Source: Dendrophyllia cribrosa (lineage: Eukaryota; Cnidaria; Anthozoa; Scleractinia; Dendrophylliidae). Taken from it: DNA of 64,000 bases. The DNA is taken from the NCBI GenBank assembly GCA_024195265.1, contig JAJLRJ010000006.1, positions 26,516,270-26,580,269 on the forward strand, in the 5' to 3' direction. Below are positions 62,870 through 64,000 of this stretch, piece after piece (position 1 is the stretch's first letter; each line of letters opens with the position of its first letter). The position numbers were made by a program, and so were the translations under genes. A model generated the notes under the pieces. That model was not told where the DNA came from and ran no database searches. It worked only from the letters and a program-made list of their open reading frames with translations.

Positions 62870-63740
62870 CATGCTTGCAATGGAGGTCACGGTCCTTCAC
62901 AGTTTTGAAGGGCTATACTAGTCGCCATTTTTGTAAACTGTAGACCAGTTGTCAAAGAAGCTATTAAAGCTGTATCATGGGGATTGTGATGTTTCTGGCT
63001 CAAAACACGAAATTATTATGCAGATTATAAAACACCAAGAGGAAGATATCAATTCAAGTGCCTTTTCGAAGAGAAGCTCAACCATAATCAGTTTTTAGCA
63101 ACACAAGCTGGAAAACTTCAACTTTTTGACAAATGAACTGAACACAATGATAGCATCTACCGCTAACAACGTCTGTATTATTCCGAAAATAGCATTCAAG
63201 GCTCGATTTCTTATCTTAGGTCCGGCCGGACCACTCAGTTCGTTAATATTATTCCATTATTTGTCAGAACTGATCGGCCAGACTGGTAAATTTGGAAATA
63301 GTTTGCACCCTTTTGATGGACTTGTAGTAACAAGTCTTCAAAAAGATGCATTCTAGTTACAAACGGACCGGTCTGGACGGCCAGTTCTGACAAATGGTAA
63401 GCGCCCTTAGTTAGCTAGCTAATTGTAACACACCTTAAAGTCCGGTTTCACTACTCATAGAGTTCTTGTTTTTGTCATGGAAAGCTCATGTAGTCATGCA
63501 CATGTAGTCGGCCGCGCGGCGATGCAAGAGATCAGGTCACTTAGTTGTCATAAGAAGTGAGGAAAACATAATTTATTTTGTGCCTTTTTCACTTTGCTAG
63601 AGCGAATCACGAAACATGCTTATATACTAGAAAGGGGAGATCTCTTTGCGTGATGCACATGTGCTTTCAAGATAGAGAGCAGATAAAATTGTATTTTGCA
63701 TTGTACCGAAAATATCATTCAAGGTTCGAGTTCTTAATTA
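62870..63740. repeat. Segment paralogous to the EGF intron at 41.6-42.15 kb
   Basis: Shares with 41580-42140, in the same or opposite order, GCTGGAAAACTTCAACTTTT, GACAAATGAACTGAACACA, CTTTCAAGATAGAGAGCAGATAAA (versus CTTTCAGTATATAGAGAGTAG), GGTTTCACTACTCATAGAGTTC and ATCATTCAAGG. It appears to be an older copy of EGF-array intron sequence lying 5' of the D8C exon. Confidence 0.6.
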
Positions 63741-63828
63741 TCTAAATTTCATCACCGATTCTTCTGAATACCTGTTTTATTAAGTAATGATCGCAGAAGT
63801 AGTAAGGGACGGACCATTAGATTTTTGA

Positions 63829-63854
63829 GGGGGGGGGGGGGGGGGGGGGGGGGG
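63829..63854. repeat. Poly-G tract
   Basis: 26 consecutive G after ATTTTTGA. The context (GGACCATTAGATTTTTGAGGG ... TGGGCATTTTTTGG) resembles 36170-36240. Confidence 0.9.
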
Positions 63855-64000
63855 TTGGGCATTTTTTGGTGCAGGATATTTTTTTCTACGCTCGAGACTG
63901 TGCAGGATTTTTCTTTTTGCCATGATTTGCTTGCATGATATTTTTTTTGCGAGTCTATATGTTTTAATGCCTGACACATATACGTGTTAGGAATACTAGA

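Overview
This is nuclear DNA from an animal, most likely an anthozoan cnidarian (stony coral or close relative). The genes are split by GT-AG introns, the DNA is AT-rich and crowded with palindromic MITEs and decayed transposons, and telomere-type TTAGGG/CCCTAA runs occur internally. The gene content (a polycystin-1-family receptor with REJ, EGF and D8C domains, and an intronless rhodopsin-family GPCR) also fits Cnidaria. The species cannot be named from sequence alone.

Layout. At 0.6-1.6 kb on the + strand lies a complete intronless class A GPCR of 324 aa, starting at an ATG at 581. From 1.6 to 15 kb I found no convincing host gene, only repeats: inverted-repeat MITEs, a 1.7-kb and a 1.85-kb long-TIR element, and minisatellites. 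From 15.0 to 61.7 kb the minus strand carries one very large gene, reconstructed here as 20 coding exons with matching intron phases (about 2,470 codons; the 5' end with start codon and signal peptide is not identified). In transcription order: a D8C (uromodulin/GP2-type) exon, seven calcium-binding EGF exons (all phase 1-1), two REJ exons, a run of phase-0 exons forming a GAIN/GPS region, a first membrane segment, a PLAT domain, and the polycystin channel region with a C-terminal coiled coil. The order extracellular modules, GPS, TM1, PLAT, TM2-11 is that of the polycystin-1/PKD1L/PKDREJ family. The link from D8C to the EGF exons crosses a 7.9-kb intron and is the weakest join.

The introns are full of mobile DNA. 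A 3.64-kb element with long terminal inverted repeats and a perfect 9-bp target duplication (MULE-like) carries decayed RecQ-type and PIF1-type helicase pieces and a THAP-domain ORF in its own foldback. TTAA-flanked (piggyBac-like) and TWA/TA-flanked (Harbinger- and mariner-like) MITEs are common, and a degenerate LINE tail sits near 51 kb. Intron segments between the EGF exons resemble one another, and two broken EGF exons remain, so the EGF array grew by exon-plus-intron duplication.

Points most worth a second look: a 120-bp MITE whose target duplication and terminus form most of a splice donor; a GAIN-region coding exon enclosed by two nested sets of inverted repeats; a GC-AG intron next to the GPS exon; an in-frame microsatellite inside one EGF domain; and the unusual D8C-EGF-REJ-polycystin combination. 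All exon borders were read by eye and need transcript support.
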